DNA of 64,000 nucleotides from Linnemannia hyalina (GCA_019671135.1 JAHRHY010000017.1:1054001-1118000), one strand, 5' to 3'. Positions 11,454 to 23,675 are shown, numbered from the stretch's first letter. The notes: generated by a model not told the origin, from the letters alone. Made by a program: numbers and translations.

Positions 11454-13005
11454 TTAAACGTGGTGGCGGGCGCAGAACTCGGCCATACGGGTGTAGGCAT
11501 CCTGGAGAACCTCGGGAGGGGAGGTGAAGACGATGCGGATGAAATTGGGGCACTGGAAGACCGAACCAGGCAAGCACATAACGGACTCCTCACCAAGCAA
11601 CTTTTCCGTGAAGACGATATCGTTCTCGATATCCTTGAACTCGGCAACATTGATCGAGATCATGACATACATAGCACCCTGGGGGACAATGACCTTAAGC
11701 CCGGGGACTTTGGACAGAATATCAGTCGACAATTTGGCGTTGGCCTCGAGTTGGACACGGGTCTCGTCATAGAAGGCTGGGTCGGTCTTGTGGAGGATAT
11801 CGGGGAGGGCGGCCTGGACCAAGGAGTTGGAACCGAGGATCAACTGGGACAAGCTGTTGAGGCCCTCGCGGACTTCGGCGTTAAAGATGTCGTTGCGGTC
11901 GTGGATGAAGATCCAGCCGACTCTCCATCCGGGGACGAGGTACTTCTTTGCGAGGCCTCCGACGGCGAGGACGGGGACGGTGGTGGTGAGGGAGGCGAGG
12001 GGGAAGAACTCGTTGCCGGAGAAGACAAGGTCGCAGTAGATCTCATCGGCGATCACGGGAAGGTGGTTGCGCTCGCAAACGGCGAGGAAGTCGAGGAGGT
12101 GTTGCTTTCTGAAGACGGAGCCGCAGGGGTTGGAGGGGTTGTTCATGACGACGGTGGCGGTGCGGTCGTCGATCAGGGTCTCGAGTTGCTTCAAGTCCAT
12201 CTCCCAGTTGTTCTCGGGCTAATTTTGGTGCATAGCATAGCATAGCATAGAGTAGAAATGGAGGTGTTAGGCAACCATGGTACTTGAAATGCGAAGTCGT
12301 TCTTCAATTGGGCAATTGGGCGTAAATAATTGCTGGTCGATGGTGATGTCGATGCTGCAGATGGATCAAATTGGTGGGGTGAGAAAGTGAGGGAGGAGAA
12401 TGCGAAGGAGAAGGAGATGCTGCATAGAAAGGTATATAGGAAAGAATAAAACTCAATTTGGGTAAAGAGAGGAGTACAACGCAAAAAAAAACCGGATCAT
12501 CGAAATGCGGACGAAGTAAACCCCTTACCAAGAGATCATAGTACCGGACTTCAACCCCCTTGGAGTCAGCCAAAGTCTGGTAAAGCGAGAATCCAGGACG
12601 AGGCAAAAGGATGTTATCTCCCTCGTTACAGAGGACTCCAATGCACATATCCAACGCACCCGAGCATCCACTCGTAATAATCACATCCTGCGCGACCAAA
12701 GGAGCCTCAGGGAGCGTAAACTTCTCGGCCACTGCCTGACGGGCATGGATGTAACCGGTCGAAGGAGGGTAACCGTTCGACTTGTAGGAGTGCAACTGCT
12801 TGGAGACGGCGTCGGTACAGGTCTGGTGGATCTTGAAGTTTCCGAAAAGGGTGGGGTCGCCGAGGGCGAGGGAGATCATCGACTTGTTGGCATTGGGCTT
12901 GACCTTGATGTGATCGACGATGGCGCGGATGGGGTTTGAGGTGCGCTTGGAGATGATCGAGGCGGGAACCTTCCAGGACTGGCGAGCGTTGGTGTTTGAG
13001 GACAT
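11454..13005 (-). CDS. TAT: Tyrosine aminotransferase (2 exons)
   Basis: This class I PLP-dependent aminotransferase moves the amino group of tyrosine (and related aromatic amino acids) to 2-oxoglutarate, the first step of tyrosine breakdown. The exons are 12529-13005 and 11454-12218, giving 413 residues. Diagnostic blocks are SNGYPPSTGYIHARQAVAEK, a substrate-site NNPSNPCGSVF, ADEIY (Asp217 and Tyr220) and GGLAKKYLVPGWRVGW, where Lys250 is the expected PLP Schiff-base lysine. The match to animal TAT is closer than to yeast Aro8/Aro9, which have a different signature. The start at 13005 gives a standard N-terminus; the open frame upstream is leader sequence. The single 310-nt intron is phase 0 with GT-AG ends. 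A tandem CATAG(CATAG)n stretch at 12235-12250 lies inside it. Confidence 0.92.
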
Positions 13006-16000
13006 TCTGGGGAAGTGTAGTGGAGGAGGTGTGGAGGAAGGGAGAAAGAGAGAGAGAAAGAGGAAACAGACAAGGGTGTAGCTGGTTTTGTATGCAAAAG
13101 CGTTACATATGAAACATAGGCCACCACACATCCCCACCTTTCAGCCGTTTAGTGTTCGTTGCCCAGGGCTTTTCTGAGAGAGTGAAAATGACTGTGGGAA
13201 GAAACGAGCACGTCAAACCCCTTAACCATGGTATAAATGATTGAATTTTGGTGGCAACCTCCCCTCTGCGCCCTCAAAGAAGAACAACAGAGAAGAAGAA
13301 CCAATGTATCCACAACAAACTATATCAAATCTCATGAGAAAGAAAAAAAGTCATGCAACTAACTGAAACTGTGCGCCTATTCTTTCTATTCAATTCAAAA
13401 AAATACCTTTGATGTCCATCCTTTCCCACCTTCACCACCACCACCACTACCCGCCCCTTCAATGCAAGGCTGTAAATTGTTATCGGATACAAACATTCGA
13501 AATCGATCCAGCGATTGGGACAGCCACCTGTCGAGCTCCACGATAACTGACAAACATCGCCTGTCTTGTCCTTTCCGACCTTCAACTCCCCAACAACCTC
13601 CGACGATTCCTGGTAACATCTCTTTGTTTTCTGGCCAGCGATTTGGCAGCTTTCCCGGAGATTGGCAATACCAGTACACCTTCTTTTTGGCGTAAAATTG
13701 CGAGCGTAGTCGACGATGGGTTTTTGAGTAGAGCTAGAGGGCTGATGGTCGTCTCGGAGTTGGTGGACGATTGAATAGGTGTAACTGTAATGTGGGCGGG
13801 CGACCTGCTTTTCACCATCGTCCCCAGGTCGTCAGGATACCCGGATACGTGTCGCTATCGTTAAGAGTTGTAAATAAGGTAGCAGGCAGCTGCTTTGCCG
13901 TGTCGAAGTCCTTTGTGCCCATTCTACGTGGTTTGTTGGTCTGAGGATCGCTAGAATGGCTCGTTGTCTGGACATTCATCCTTTTGTAATGTTCACCACC
14001 GACCAGGCACGCCGTCGACAGTCGAAATTCCTAAAGTTACTCGATACGGTGATCCGGTTAAGCCTGTCTTGCCCAACTTCCACTTTTTTCGTTCTCCTTC
14101 GTCTAGACCGTGTCGGTTTCTAGAGTCGTTTTTTTGTCGCGCAGATTTCCGATAATGAGGAAAGTGTTCCTTGAGCCGCTTAAAACATGTCACGGCGGGT
14201 TTGAGTTTTTTGGGCGTGTTGTGTCCTCGTTTCTTTGTGTTTTCGGTGGGCTGCTTGGTGGCGGTGTGATTTGATGCCGCGAGGGAGGGGGACAACGGTA
14301 AGGTTTCCAGTAGAAAAAAAGACAACTCCCTAAGGAAAACCAGCTGAACAATTTATTCTGTAAATAATGGCTTCCATCAATCCGTTCGAACTCAAGCACC
14401 ACGGATAAGCCTCCTATATGATATTCCCACCCCTGTCCTTCTTTCATCTGGAAAAAAAAATTCCTGGCGGATCGAAGGTCGAAACGACTTTTGTCGCGGG
14501 TTGAGTAAGAGTCAATGTTGAAAATAGACGATAAACAAACCGCCCGAGTTCAGCAAGGTACGTAGGTTGAAGGGATAAGTTAATTTTCGATGTGTGAAAA
14601 GTGTTACAGAGAGGAGACACCAACAACCGTTTCGACTCTTCCCATCCTGTGCAGCCCGGATTGCCCGCTTGGTTGGAAATGATTCGTGGGATCTCAAATG
14701 TAGGTTTGCTTTTCTGCTGTGGTTATAGAAAGGAAAGAAAACATATAAGCGTGTCAACGATGGGTGTTCATGCTTGAGTGACCTGACCGTGCAATATGAC
14801 TCAACGGCATTGATTTAGACAATCGATTGAAAAGTAGAAAATAATACCTTGGCCCTGCGCAGAGATCTGAAACGCGTCTCCGTGCGCGTTCCTGGATAGA
14901 GACGGTAGAGGACGCCGTATCTTGGCAGGGTGGCCCTAACAGATAGGTTTGAAAACACCTGGAGTGAAGTAGCTTTGCGTCTGGGAATGTCAAGTGAAGA
15001 AATGAAGGAATGAGTGAAGAGGATGAAAGAGAGAAGAATAAAATAAGGACGCTGGGCACGGGAAATAAAAGAGACTATGATCAGGAGGGCAAGTCTGGAT
15101 GATCAATGGACAAAAAACACTAGCTTGATGGTAGGAACCGATGACCACTACAATGGAGCAGTCTTGGCAAAGGCTAACCTCTACTTCATTATGTCGCGAT
15201 AAAAAAGTGCTGGGGAATGCACGCGACAAGGTGTCTGTTCAGCGAGCAATTGAACCACGGAAAGATAGTCAACAGGGGCCCTACTGCGTAAAAAATGATC
15301 ACCAAAGACTTGCGAAGCCGAAACGAAGATTGGAACACGTTCCGCCACTTTGTTTGCCGAGATGTACAAGTTGTATTTTTTCTTCGTGTCTTTGATACCA
15401 TGCGCCACAAATCGATGTCAATTCGTGAGTCATGCTCTCCTTTTACCAATGCTTTGGTTGCCTCTTGCACATGTATATCTCCTTTTACATCTTCTCTTTC
15501 TTCTGCTCCTTTCAATACCCACAGCAAAACGTCCAAGCCGCCAACACTTCACTGATTCTCCTTCGGCGAGGTCTCTTCCACCTACTCGGCCAGGCAACCA
15601 ACGACCTGGACTCTACATCACAAATGAGCTCCTCAAGTCCAAGGGCACCAATTCTAACTCGATGGAGAGACCAAAAAGGATTCGACGATCGGACAATGTC
15701 AGCAATTAGAGAGTACTTCACATTATCACTCTTTCGACAATTATATGGTCTGTTCTCAGCGTTTCTCTATTCATTTATCGACGACATGAAGATATTCAAT
15801 CCTATATCCTCTTCAGTGAGCTTTTAATGGGATCGACAACAGCACCAAGTACAGAAAGGCTGAACAAGCCGCACATGAAAAGCGTGGAAAGACGACTTTG
15901 CAAATCTTCCTATCCCCGAACATCGACTGTTTATACTATCCGCATGTGGCCCATAAGGACTTTTCTCACTTAAGACTGATGAAAGCTGCATCTTGACTGT

Positions 16001-17216
16001 TTAGTTGTCGCCATTTTGCGCCTACATCGATAATAGGCCCAGGGCTACTCACACAACATTCCATTGGCTTTTCGATCCTCTTGCAATAGACTCTGTTTAA
16101 AATTTGGGCTATACCGATGTCGTGGTCGCGCCTTTCCTAGAAAATCGAATATGTTCAAACAGAGTTGAAAAACATGAGCAAGCGGTATGTAGAACAAGGC
16201 GCTCAGATGCAAATATATCTTGCTCGTCGATAATTCGCTAGGGAGTCTTCAAGCACACGCTAATATGGCCCTTACTTGTCATGTAATGGCTCTTGTCCAT
16301 TTCAATGCTCGGCATAGTCAGTGTAGTCTACTTATCCTACTGGATATTATGTTATGGGAAGAGGCACGACAAAACAACATGCAGGATAACCCCTCTGGAT
16401 AAAAAAAAGTCAAAGGAAGAGTCATGGTCGTTTCCCAAAGTAAGTCTTCACAAGTATACAGGTGGTATGTGTTGTTGCTAGTGGAGGTTGTGGTGCTGAC
16501 TATCAGTAGTAGATGATGACATGTTGTGTATGGTGCTTGTTGTTGTTTGGCTTGGCTGCTTGTATTTGTATGAAAAAGGACAAGAAAAAAAAGAGCACGT
16601 TTAAGGGAGAGTAGAGTACGCTTTTTTTGTTGTTGTTGGTGTATGTGTATGGAGTGTATGGAGGTTGAGGTTGCGTGGAAACTGAAGAGGGATCTAACAC
16701 CGACAACAATCAAAACCAACAACAAAGGTGTAAGTCATGTGTGGCACAAAAGGCCAATTCCTTGTGTCTCTTAGACTTCACTGTTTTTCTGTCTGTCTTT
16801 GCCGGAAAAATGAGAGCAATAGAGTTGCGCAGAACAAGAAGCATCCTGAGAGCACAAACTCAACCTGATGCTTACTTCAAACAGTTCAAAGTGGGCGAGG
16901 ACCAGCGAGATCTGCGGCTACTGGTCCCTATGCATGGGCAAGCACTGCAATAGCGTCATTCGAGAGTATGGCTTGAGCAAGACTTGTTCTATGCTTGCAT
17001 CGCCCTTGCCTCTTCGATGAACTAAGGACGCATGCAGATGATGCACTCCCAGTACTCGAACCTTCACCATCACTACCCTTTTATCCTTTCCCGTCTTCTT
17101 CTATCCCACTTTCCCGTCTTCTTCTACCCCACGCCTGCATTTCAATTTCACAACGGCTCTCTCCCCTGGTGTATTCACCTATTGTTCCTGCATCGTGGTT
17201 GCACAACAAACAAATG
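13006..17216. other. 4.2-kb region without a recognisable gene
   Basis: I read this stretch on both strands and recognise no protein family. The first 200 bp must contain the TAT promoter. A 78-codon open frame on the minus strand (13582-13818) has fairly gene-like composition (basic and Ser/Thr-rich) but no recognised domain and no clear splice partner. A second candidate on the plus strand is 15432-15827. From 16440 to 16720 the DNA is rich in GTT/TTG runs on the plus strand. No tRNA or other structured RNA was seen. It may hold decayed genes or an unrecognised lineage-specific gene. Confidence 0.4.
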
Positions 17217-17391
17217 GTGAGCCATGTTTTTTTCCTTAATACCACTGTACGCCCTTCTCTCTTTTTCTCTTGCATCCCTCGCTTGCTCATCTACTTTTCT
17301 TCTTCTTCCTCATCTCCCCTATTCCTTTCTTCCCGACCCTCATCACTTTTCTCTCATTCCGACATCACGACATTCACACATCACTACACAG
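17217..17391 (+). other. Possible 5' UTR intron of monooxygenase copy A
   Basis: A GTGAGC donor directly after an ATG (17214-17216) and a CTACACAG acceptor ending at 17391 frame a pyrimidine-rich 175-nt stretch just before the chosen start codon at 17401. The same signals are kept in the other three copies (for example 53461-53625 in copy C). This supports a leader intron. The alternative is that translation begins upstream, because the frame is open in all copies and would add a hydrophobic leader of about 59 residues. Confidence 0.5.
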
Positions 17392-17400
17392 AACATAACC

Positions 17401-17689
17401 ATGGAGATCAACCCCGCCGTCACCTTCAAGCACGACCGCTCTATTATGTATGCAAAGCGACCCAAGGTTCTCATTGTTGGAGCTGGTCTCGGAGGTCTGA
17501 CCCTGGGTATGCTTCTGCACAAGGCCAATATCCCTTTCGAGATCTACGAGCGTGCCGCTATGGTCAAGCCCCTTGGTATGGTGTCCATTGGACAAAGTCT
17601 TAATCCGTTCCTGACCGCTGATCAATCGTCACTGATGACTTTAATCGTTTTACTTTATGCAGAAAGGTGTATCAGTACGTAGAGACTAA

Positions 17690-17738
<49 letters not shown>

Positions 17739-19610
17739 TTTATTTGAATCGCTTAGGATCGGCAATGTTCTTCAACAGCACCACCGCCCCTTTGTTCAAG
17801 CAATGTGGCATCTACGATGAGTTCCTCTCTATCGGGAAATTCCTCGATGCAGCCGACTTGTGCACCGAGGATCAAAAAGTCGCCTTCAGTTTGGGTTCTA
17901 GAGGGCATGAGGAAGTGTGAGCATAACGCAGACTGTGTATAATTTTCTTTTGAGCAGAAGGTGCATTGTCCAAACAAATCCATTCACAGAATGAAAGAAC
18001 TAACAGATCTTTGGACCTACTTGTTAGGTTTGGCGCCAAGGGATACATTGTCGCCCGCCCTCAGTTGTATGACCTGATTTTGCGCCAGATCCCTACCGAA
18101 CACTTCCACATGAACAAAAAGGTCCTGACCATGGAACAAGGCGGCAACGGGGTCCTCGTTCGATTCAGCGATGGAACCGAGGCTGAGGGAGACATTCTTG
18201 TCGGAGCTGACGGTGCCTACAGTGCTGTTCGTCAGAACCTCTATGAAAAGCTGAAGAAGGAAAACAAGTTGCCAGCGACCGACGCTCTTCCCCTCCCCTT
18301 CAGTACTGTCTGCATTGTCGGCCAGACTCGTCCTCTCACCCCCGAACAGTTCCCAAATCTTGAAAGAGAGGACTCCGTATTCTCTCGGGTCATGGGCACA
18401 GACAAGATGTATTCTGTAAGTATATGAAAATGCACGAATGTCGGCATACGAATGACCTTTTTGGTGCTTTTGGAGCTCCAACATGCTAACTTGCCCATAC
18501 CTTCGTCCTTTAATTAGTGGGATACATTCACCACCGCCCAAAACACCGTGTGTTGGGATGCTGTGTTGTACCTCGACGAAAATACAAGCAAGGACAACGA
18601 TACATTCCGTAATTCGGAGTGGGGACCTGAGGCTGCGTTGGCAATGTGTGAGGAGGTCAAGGATTTCCCTGTAGTCAGTGGAGGTGACAAGAAACTCACT
18701 CTGGGAGACTTGATCGAATGGTCTGACAAGGGTCTTATCTCCAAGGTCATGTTGGAAGAGAAAGTCTTCAAGACTTGGTATAGCTGCCGGACAGTACTCA
18801 TCGGCGATGGTATGGTGACATGACTTTTAGCGAAGCAATGGCGCTACATTGAACACTACATTGAACAAGGGTTGCGTTCCTACAATGTCACTGACAATCA
18901 GCTCTATTCCACATATTTCTATTCTTTTTACTGTTGTGTAGCGTGCCACAAGGTACAGAAATATATTGTTAATCAGAAAGGAGACAGGGACGTACACTCA
19001 CTTAGGTAACCAACGTACTTACCAATTCCTTCTTTTGTATTTTTTTCTACTTCCTTTCTAGATGAATCCCTCCGGCGGTGCTGGCGCATCGAATGCTATG
19101 CACGATGCCATCGCATTAGCAAACCGCCTCAACGGCCTCCCATTCCATCCCATCGCCGACGAGATCGAGGCTGCCTTTAAAGAATACCAGAACGAGCGAA
19201 TTGAATGGGTCAAAGCAGCATTTGAGAACAGCAAGATGATGCGAAACGTGGTCGGAAAGGTAACCTTCTGAATGTTAGCTTTGCCTTTTTTTTTTTTGGT
19301 TGCTACTTCTTAGAAATCATCTTCATGCATGTTAATATTCCTCCTTTCATCCCTATTTTTTTTTTCTATGCGCAAAAAGTCGATGTCGTCAATGATCACG
19401 CGGGCCATTATCAAGCGAGTCCCGGCATGGCTCATGCGGAAAATGGAGTCACAACAGTACTGCCATCGCCCTCAGGTCGCGTTCTTGCCGCTCGTAGAGG
19501 ACAAGGGCACCTTCCGACCGTCACCTCAGCCTAGCTTGGCTGTCAAGGCGCCTCAAGAAAAGACAGCGGCTAAGTCCACCACTGAGTCTACCGCCAACAG
19601 TCCAATTTAG
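17401..19610 (+). CDS. FAD-dependent monooxygenase, copy A (7 exons)
   Basis: This is a PheA/UbiH/salicylate-hydroxylase type flavoprotein monooxygenase. The exons are 17401-17575, 17757-17916, 18028-18415, 18518-18809, 18942-18952, 19062-19259 and 19380-19610, giving 484 residues. The GxGxxG Rossmann motif is at residues 27-32 (GAGLGG). The DG motif (ILVGADGAYSAVR) is near 173, and the second FAD motif (GDACHKMNPSGGAG) near 337; the latter is assembled across the 11-nt exon 5, which supplies the ACHK residues. Intron 1 holds a (CT)n run of about 40 nt at 17694-17735. The substrate is unknown; the family hydroxylates aromatic or terpenoid compounds. No biosynthetic backbone gene is adjacent. 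It shares intron types with copy D rather than B and C, and lies 28 kb away from the other three copies. Confidence 0.9.
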
Positions 19611-19858
19611 TCGGTCATAGCAGTTTGAACTGTCATGCTTCGCGTAATATTACTAATACTAGCAGCTAATCTAGCCTCACACATTGTCCACTCAGAAAAC
19701 AAAATAAAAACAGCTTTTGTGCTCGATGGGGTGCTACTCCATTATATTTTTTTATTCTTGTGTGTAGAACCGATGGTCGATGGATCTGACGGTTGGGTGA
19801 TCAGGAAGTATTAGTGTTGTTGGATCGGACAAATGCCTAGTATCTACAGATCAACGTG

Positions 19859-21230
19859 ATGGCACGCTCCAGTCTCGCCAGCATCTGAGAGATCCTCCAG
19901 AAAGCTTGTGGGAGGCATAGGAGATCGATTATGCCATAGGGCAAGCGCCAGCACAGGGGCTGGTCAATGATCTCGGTCGCGTCATATTCCTCCACAACAT
20001 ATATATTCCCATCTTATCCAAATCCTTAACTGCATCCTCCTCGTTGCTCGAACTTTCGCCGTCATCGGGTTGGCGTCTGTAAAAGTCGAGCTCGAAGGTC
20101 TCGAGCTCCAAGCATTTCCAATCCTTGCTTCCCCATACGCCCAGGATCGTTTGGCAATTGGTAGGAACATCCATGATCTTGAACTTCTCGAGTCGGCGAC
20201 AATGGTAAAGGAGCTGTAGAACCAAGCGAGCGCCAGCCGTGTTTTCCTCACGTTTGTGAATCAAGTTACCCCATATGATCTGCAGCGCCTTGAGGGTCCT
20301 GGACTGGGTGGCGATGGCAGAAAACAGGTCCTGGTCTCATCGTACGTGAACGAGAAACAACCTAGTCAATCCTGCAGTAGAGGATTCCCGGATGAGCGGC
20401 GCGACTGCGAGTGATGCAGCCTGACGAAAATGCAGTACATCATGAGCATCTGGAACAAAGGGCAGGAGTTTCGGAAGTCACCCGCAAGCTTCACAAAGTC
20501 GCCGTAACTGTTCTTCCCAGAAACTTTCCACAAGATTTGCATGAGCCCAGGAGGTGATCGGACCAGGTCTTGAGGGACCCTGGTTGGATAGGGGCACTTG
20601 CCCTCCTGCAGATCCTGTCAGGCGCCAAAGCTGACTTTGATCTCCTCAAGCTTTGGCATAACCATGGGAGTGTTAAGCCTGCTGATGACACCCGAGGGCT
20701 GGTTGACTCCAATGCCCTTGACGTAACTAAGCCCCAGAGTTCGCAAAGCACGCGTCATGAGTCGGAGAATGCCGAGGGTGGGCTCTCCATTGTTCTAACG
20801 ATTCAGCTTCAGCGCTTGAATTTTTTTCAGGCTCCAAAATGCTCCGGCGTCAACTCTCCTTGCTCGAATCCCGACAATACCAACCCCTTCAAGTTAGGCT
20901 CGACCTCAGCGACCGTTGGTTTAATTCGATGTTATAGGTTATATCTTTGGGGGTACTTGTACAGATGCAGCTCAACGACTCGAGTACAATCAAGACGAGT
21001 AAGATCGACTGTGTCTACGGCCATATTTGCTGTTGGCTTTTATCACACCGTCTGCAAACTGCGGGAGCTCAGAACCCTAGAGGTGGATCAAATTATCGCT
21101 TAATCTCGAAGACATTGTTCCACATGCGAGAGACTCGCGCGCGCGCGACGAGAGCGTCGAAACTTTCTTTCTATTCGTTCCATTGTGACTGGACATGTTC
21201 ACTGTGAGATAAACGATTCCCCGATGATGG
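19859..21230 (-). pseudogene. Decayed F-box/leucine-rich-repeat type gene
   Basis: On the minus strand several frames in a row give LRR-like segments. One is LYHCRRLEKFKIMDVPTNC followed by WKCLELETFELD (20080-20230), and another reads ALRTLGLSYVKGIGV and PKLEEIKVSFG (about 20630-20760). A final piece with RLERAI lies at 19860-19900. The segments lie in different frames and are broken by stops, with no start codon that joins them. Proteins of this kind (F-box plus LRR) form large families in Mortierella-like fungi and often decay. The call rests on repeat character, not on a named ortholog. The exact ends are approximate. Confidence 0.5.
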
Positions 21231-22978
21231 ATAAAGGCTCGAGGGTCTCGATTACCAGAGGTTTAGTGAGTGACAAGTTTTTGTTGTTCTGCATAGCAGT
21301 GGGTGAAATGGAAAGGGCAAGAAGTAGGGCTGAATGAAGCTGAATAAATGTGTAGATGGGAGCACAGTAGCTTGTGAAGTGTGATAGAGTAGAGTGAATT
21401 GAAGGAAGGAGGAGACAAAAGAGGAGACGTCGTTGTTGTGTTTTATAGCTTTCATTTTTTTTCTCCCTCTGTTTTAATGGTGGTGGGCGCGTGAGTACCA
21501 CGGAGAGTTTGGCAAGGATCGACTTTTTTTTCAGATTGGATAGAGCAATGAAAGACAGCACAAACGAAGTCGAGACAGTACAATGAGAAAAATTGTTCCA
21601 CCTGTGGACCTCTCGTTATGATGCATCCAGTGCGTAAAGGATATAAACTACGTGCCTGAAAATCAGAACAAAAAATGTAACTTCGCCCAAACGCGTCTCA
21701 CTTTCCTCTCGCTCCTTCCCTCTTTTTTGTTTTGATGCAATTCCAAGCGGAACGTGACGAACAGGCATTCACAAATACTATGCATCTCGTCCCTCTCCCC
21801 ACATACACACTTCCTTCCCTCGTTCCTTCAGGAACCGCGGGCTCAGTTTTACGTCGTGTCCACTTTTTTTTACTTGCAAACCACATCCTATCGACATCCA
21901 TGCATATGGTCCCTCCTTTTTTTTTGACATCGCACGAACAACCCACCTCCCTTCTCACATGTTATTACAGCTACATACAACACCTACTTCAACTCTTTAC
22001 TATTTTCTGCTTCATTCATCATCACCTGCGTCGTTCATTTTTTTCAGATAGACAGAAACCCCCTCGTCCTCATTTTTATCCTCACCACCTTTCCTTGTCC
22101 ATCCTCCATCTCCATCCTCTTTCTGTTCTTCACTCTCGCCTATTACTCCCTAACAACTATTTTCTTGATTTGGGTATTTGCACTTGACCTCTCGTTTTCT
22201 TGCATCTTGACGGAATCTGCCATTGTTCTCTCACACCCCGTCTCTCTTTCCGCGCATGCGTATTCAACATTGATATCCTCCATAATACTTGTAATATTTC
22301 TCTAACAAATAAATACCAGCCAACATAAATTGGTCAATGCGCATTGTTATCTTTTTTCATGTGCCAGCAACCTTACTTATTGTACTTTGCCCCATTCCTT
22401 TCTTTTGAACCTGAAAAAAAAATCGATGGTACAAATGCTAGCAGGAATCGCGTCTTTGTCGCTTGTCTGTCGTCCACGGTTAACACTCCTTTCTCCCCTC
22501 CCCTTTCTCTTGCACAATGTCAGTCATCCTACTATTCTTTGAACTGATCGTGTTGATGCCCCTGAGAATGATTGTACATTCCTGATTTACCAAGTTACCG
22601 CACATGTGCCCCTGTCGACCATTTGGTCGTGATTGTATTTTCTCGTGTTGGTCGACGCGTTTTGATCTTACAGACGAGCGGATCGATGAAGTAAAAGGTT
22701 GCGTTGTTTCAATAAATGTACAGATGTAAAAATAAAGCGCTACTGTGAACTACACTGAAGAATTGTGGCCCATGAACCGGTCCCGCGAACAGACATAATA
22801 CACTTTGCAAGGACGATATCCGTGGCTCTGCCACGGGCCATCCTTCGTAAGAGTGGCAAATTTAAAAGCGGATAGAGTGGCACACAAAAAGAAAGCCGGG
22901 CCCATGCAAAAAAAAAAAAAAATGGACGCGAACAGGTCTCCCTCTCGAGTGTGGGGAAAAAGAAAGGGCAAAAAGGAA
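21231..22978. other. Gene-free region before tRNA-Phe
   Basis: This 1.7-kb stretch shows no recognised coding sequence. The interval 21700-22540 on the plus strand is rich in C and T with many short open frames whose translations are low complexity. No repeats beyond short T and CT runs were seen. Confidence 0.4.
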
Positions 22979-23003
22979 TGCGACCTGTGTGGATTGAACA
23001 CAC

Positions 23004-23044
<41 letters not shown>

Positions 23045-23051
23045 AGGTCGC
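22979..23051 (-). tRNA. tRNA-Phe (GAA)
   Basis: The reverse strand folds into a standard 73-nt tRNA. The acceptor stem GCGACCT pairs with AGGTCGC, with discriminator A. The D arm contains TTAGCTCAGTTGGGAGAGC, the A box. The anticodon loop CTGAAGA is closed by TCAGA and TCTGA, giving anticodon GAA. The T arm GTGTG-TTCAATC-CACAC forms the B box. There is no intron. The sequence is very close to the tRNA-Phe of other eukaryotes. A T run suitable for polymerase III termination lies a short way downstream. Confidence 0.96.
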
Positions 23052-23244
23052 TGATGGAATCTGAATTTCTTCAACTAATATGTATGGACAGCTCAATTTG
23101 ATAGTTAGACTCAGGACCACGTGAGACTAGGGATAATTGTACCACCACATATTATTTTTTTCCCCTTTTACTCCATATGACTTTATGGTCTTTGTTGGAG
23201 AAATAAAATTGTGTACGAAAAAAAAAATATCCCTGTGAAGGACA

Positions 23245-23332
23245 GCGACAATTGTTGTGCAGAGCCAGGCTCCAGAACGGACTACAGCTGGTGGATGTGG
23301 CATTGAAGAGTTGGATCTGAAGCCCCCTTTTA
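23245..23332 (+). repeat. Dispersed short repeat, unit 1
   Basis: The first 47 bases match the unit at 23595-23675 at 39 positions, and the similarity continues more weakly (GAAGAGTT-GGTCTG). Seven of the eight differences in the aligned core are transitions. An A-rich element lies on both sides. It could be a SINE-like or other short mobile element, but no ends or target duplications were found. Confidence 0.5.
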
Positions 23333-23594
23333 CTGTTTGTCAGAGAAATAAAATTGTATGCGAAAAAAAAATGCCTTACTTCCAAATGGCTTCTCTATGC
23401 TATGTACGAAAAAGAAAGCTTCCTGCCCGTGCGGCGCTTTGTTGACCTCACATGAAGATTAGACCTGCCCCTGGAGTGACCAAGGACCCACGCGCTGCTG
23501 TTGGAGAGTTTGTTGGGAAGGAGGTTATGGAGAGGATGGGAAGAAGAATGACCTTTATTCGCGTCTAATTTTATTTTGTGTTCTGTTTAGAGTA

Positions 23595-23675
23595 GCGACA
23601 ATTGTTGTACAGAGTCAGGTTCCGGACCGGACTGTAACTGGCGTCGCTCTGAAGAGTTTGGTCTGTAGCGCCTTT
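23595..23675 (+). repeat. Dispersed short repeat, unit 2
   Basis: This is the second diverged copy of the repeat described at 23245, in the same orientation and 350 bp away. It starts with GCGACAATTGTTGTACAGAG and ends near the CGCCTTTACTT motif. Its function is unknown. Confidence 0.5.

Noticed and set aside
11460..12245. 261-codon open frame on the plus strand
   Set aside because: It is exactly antisense to exon 2 of the tyrosine aminotransferase gene, whose family motifs are clear; the plus-strand product is Gly/Glu/Val-rich without a domain.
13582..13818. Small gene on the minus strand
   Set aside because: The composition is plausible, but there is no recognised domain, no clear splice sites and no partner exon, so it is mentioned only within the region note.
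15432..15827. 131-codon open frame on the plus strand
   Set aside because: The translation has no recognised motif and starts in low-complexity DNA; support is too weak for a gene call.
17401..19610. Secondary-metabolite gene cluster around the monooxygenase
   Set aside because: No polyketide synthase, peptide synthetase, terpene synthase, transporter or regulator gene lies nearby.
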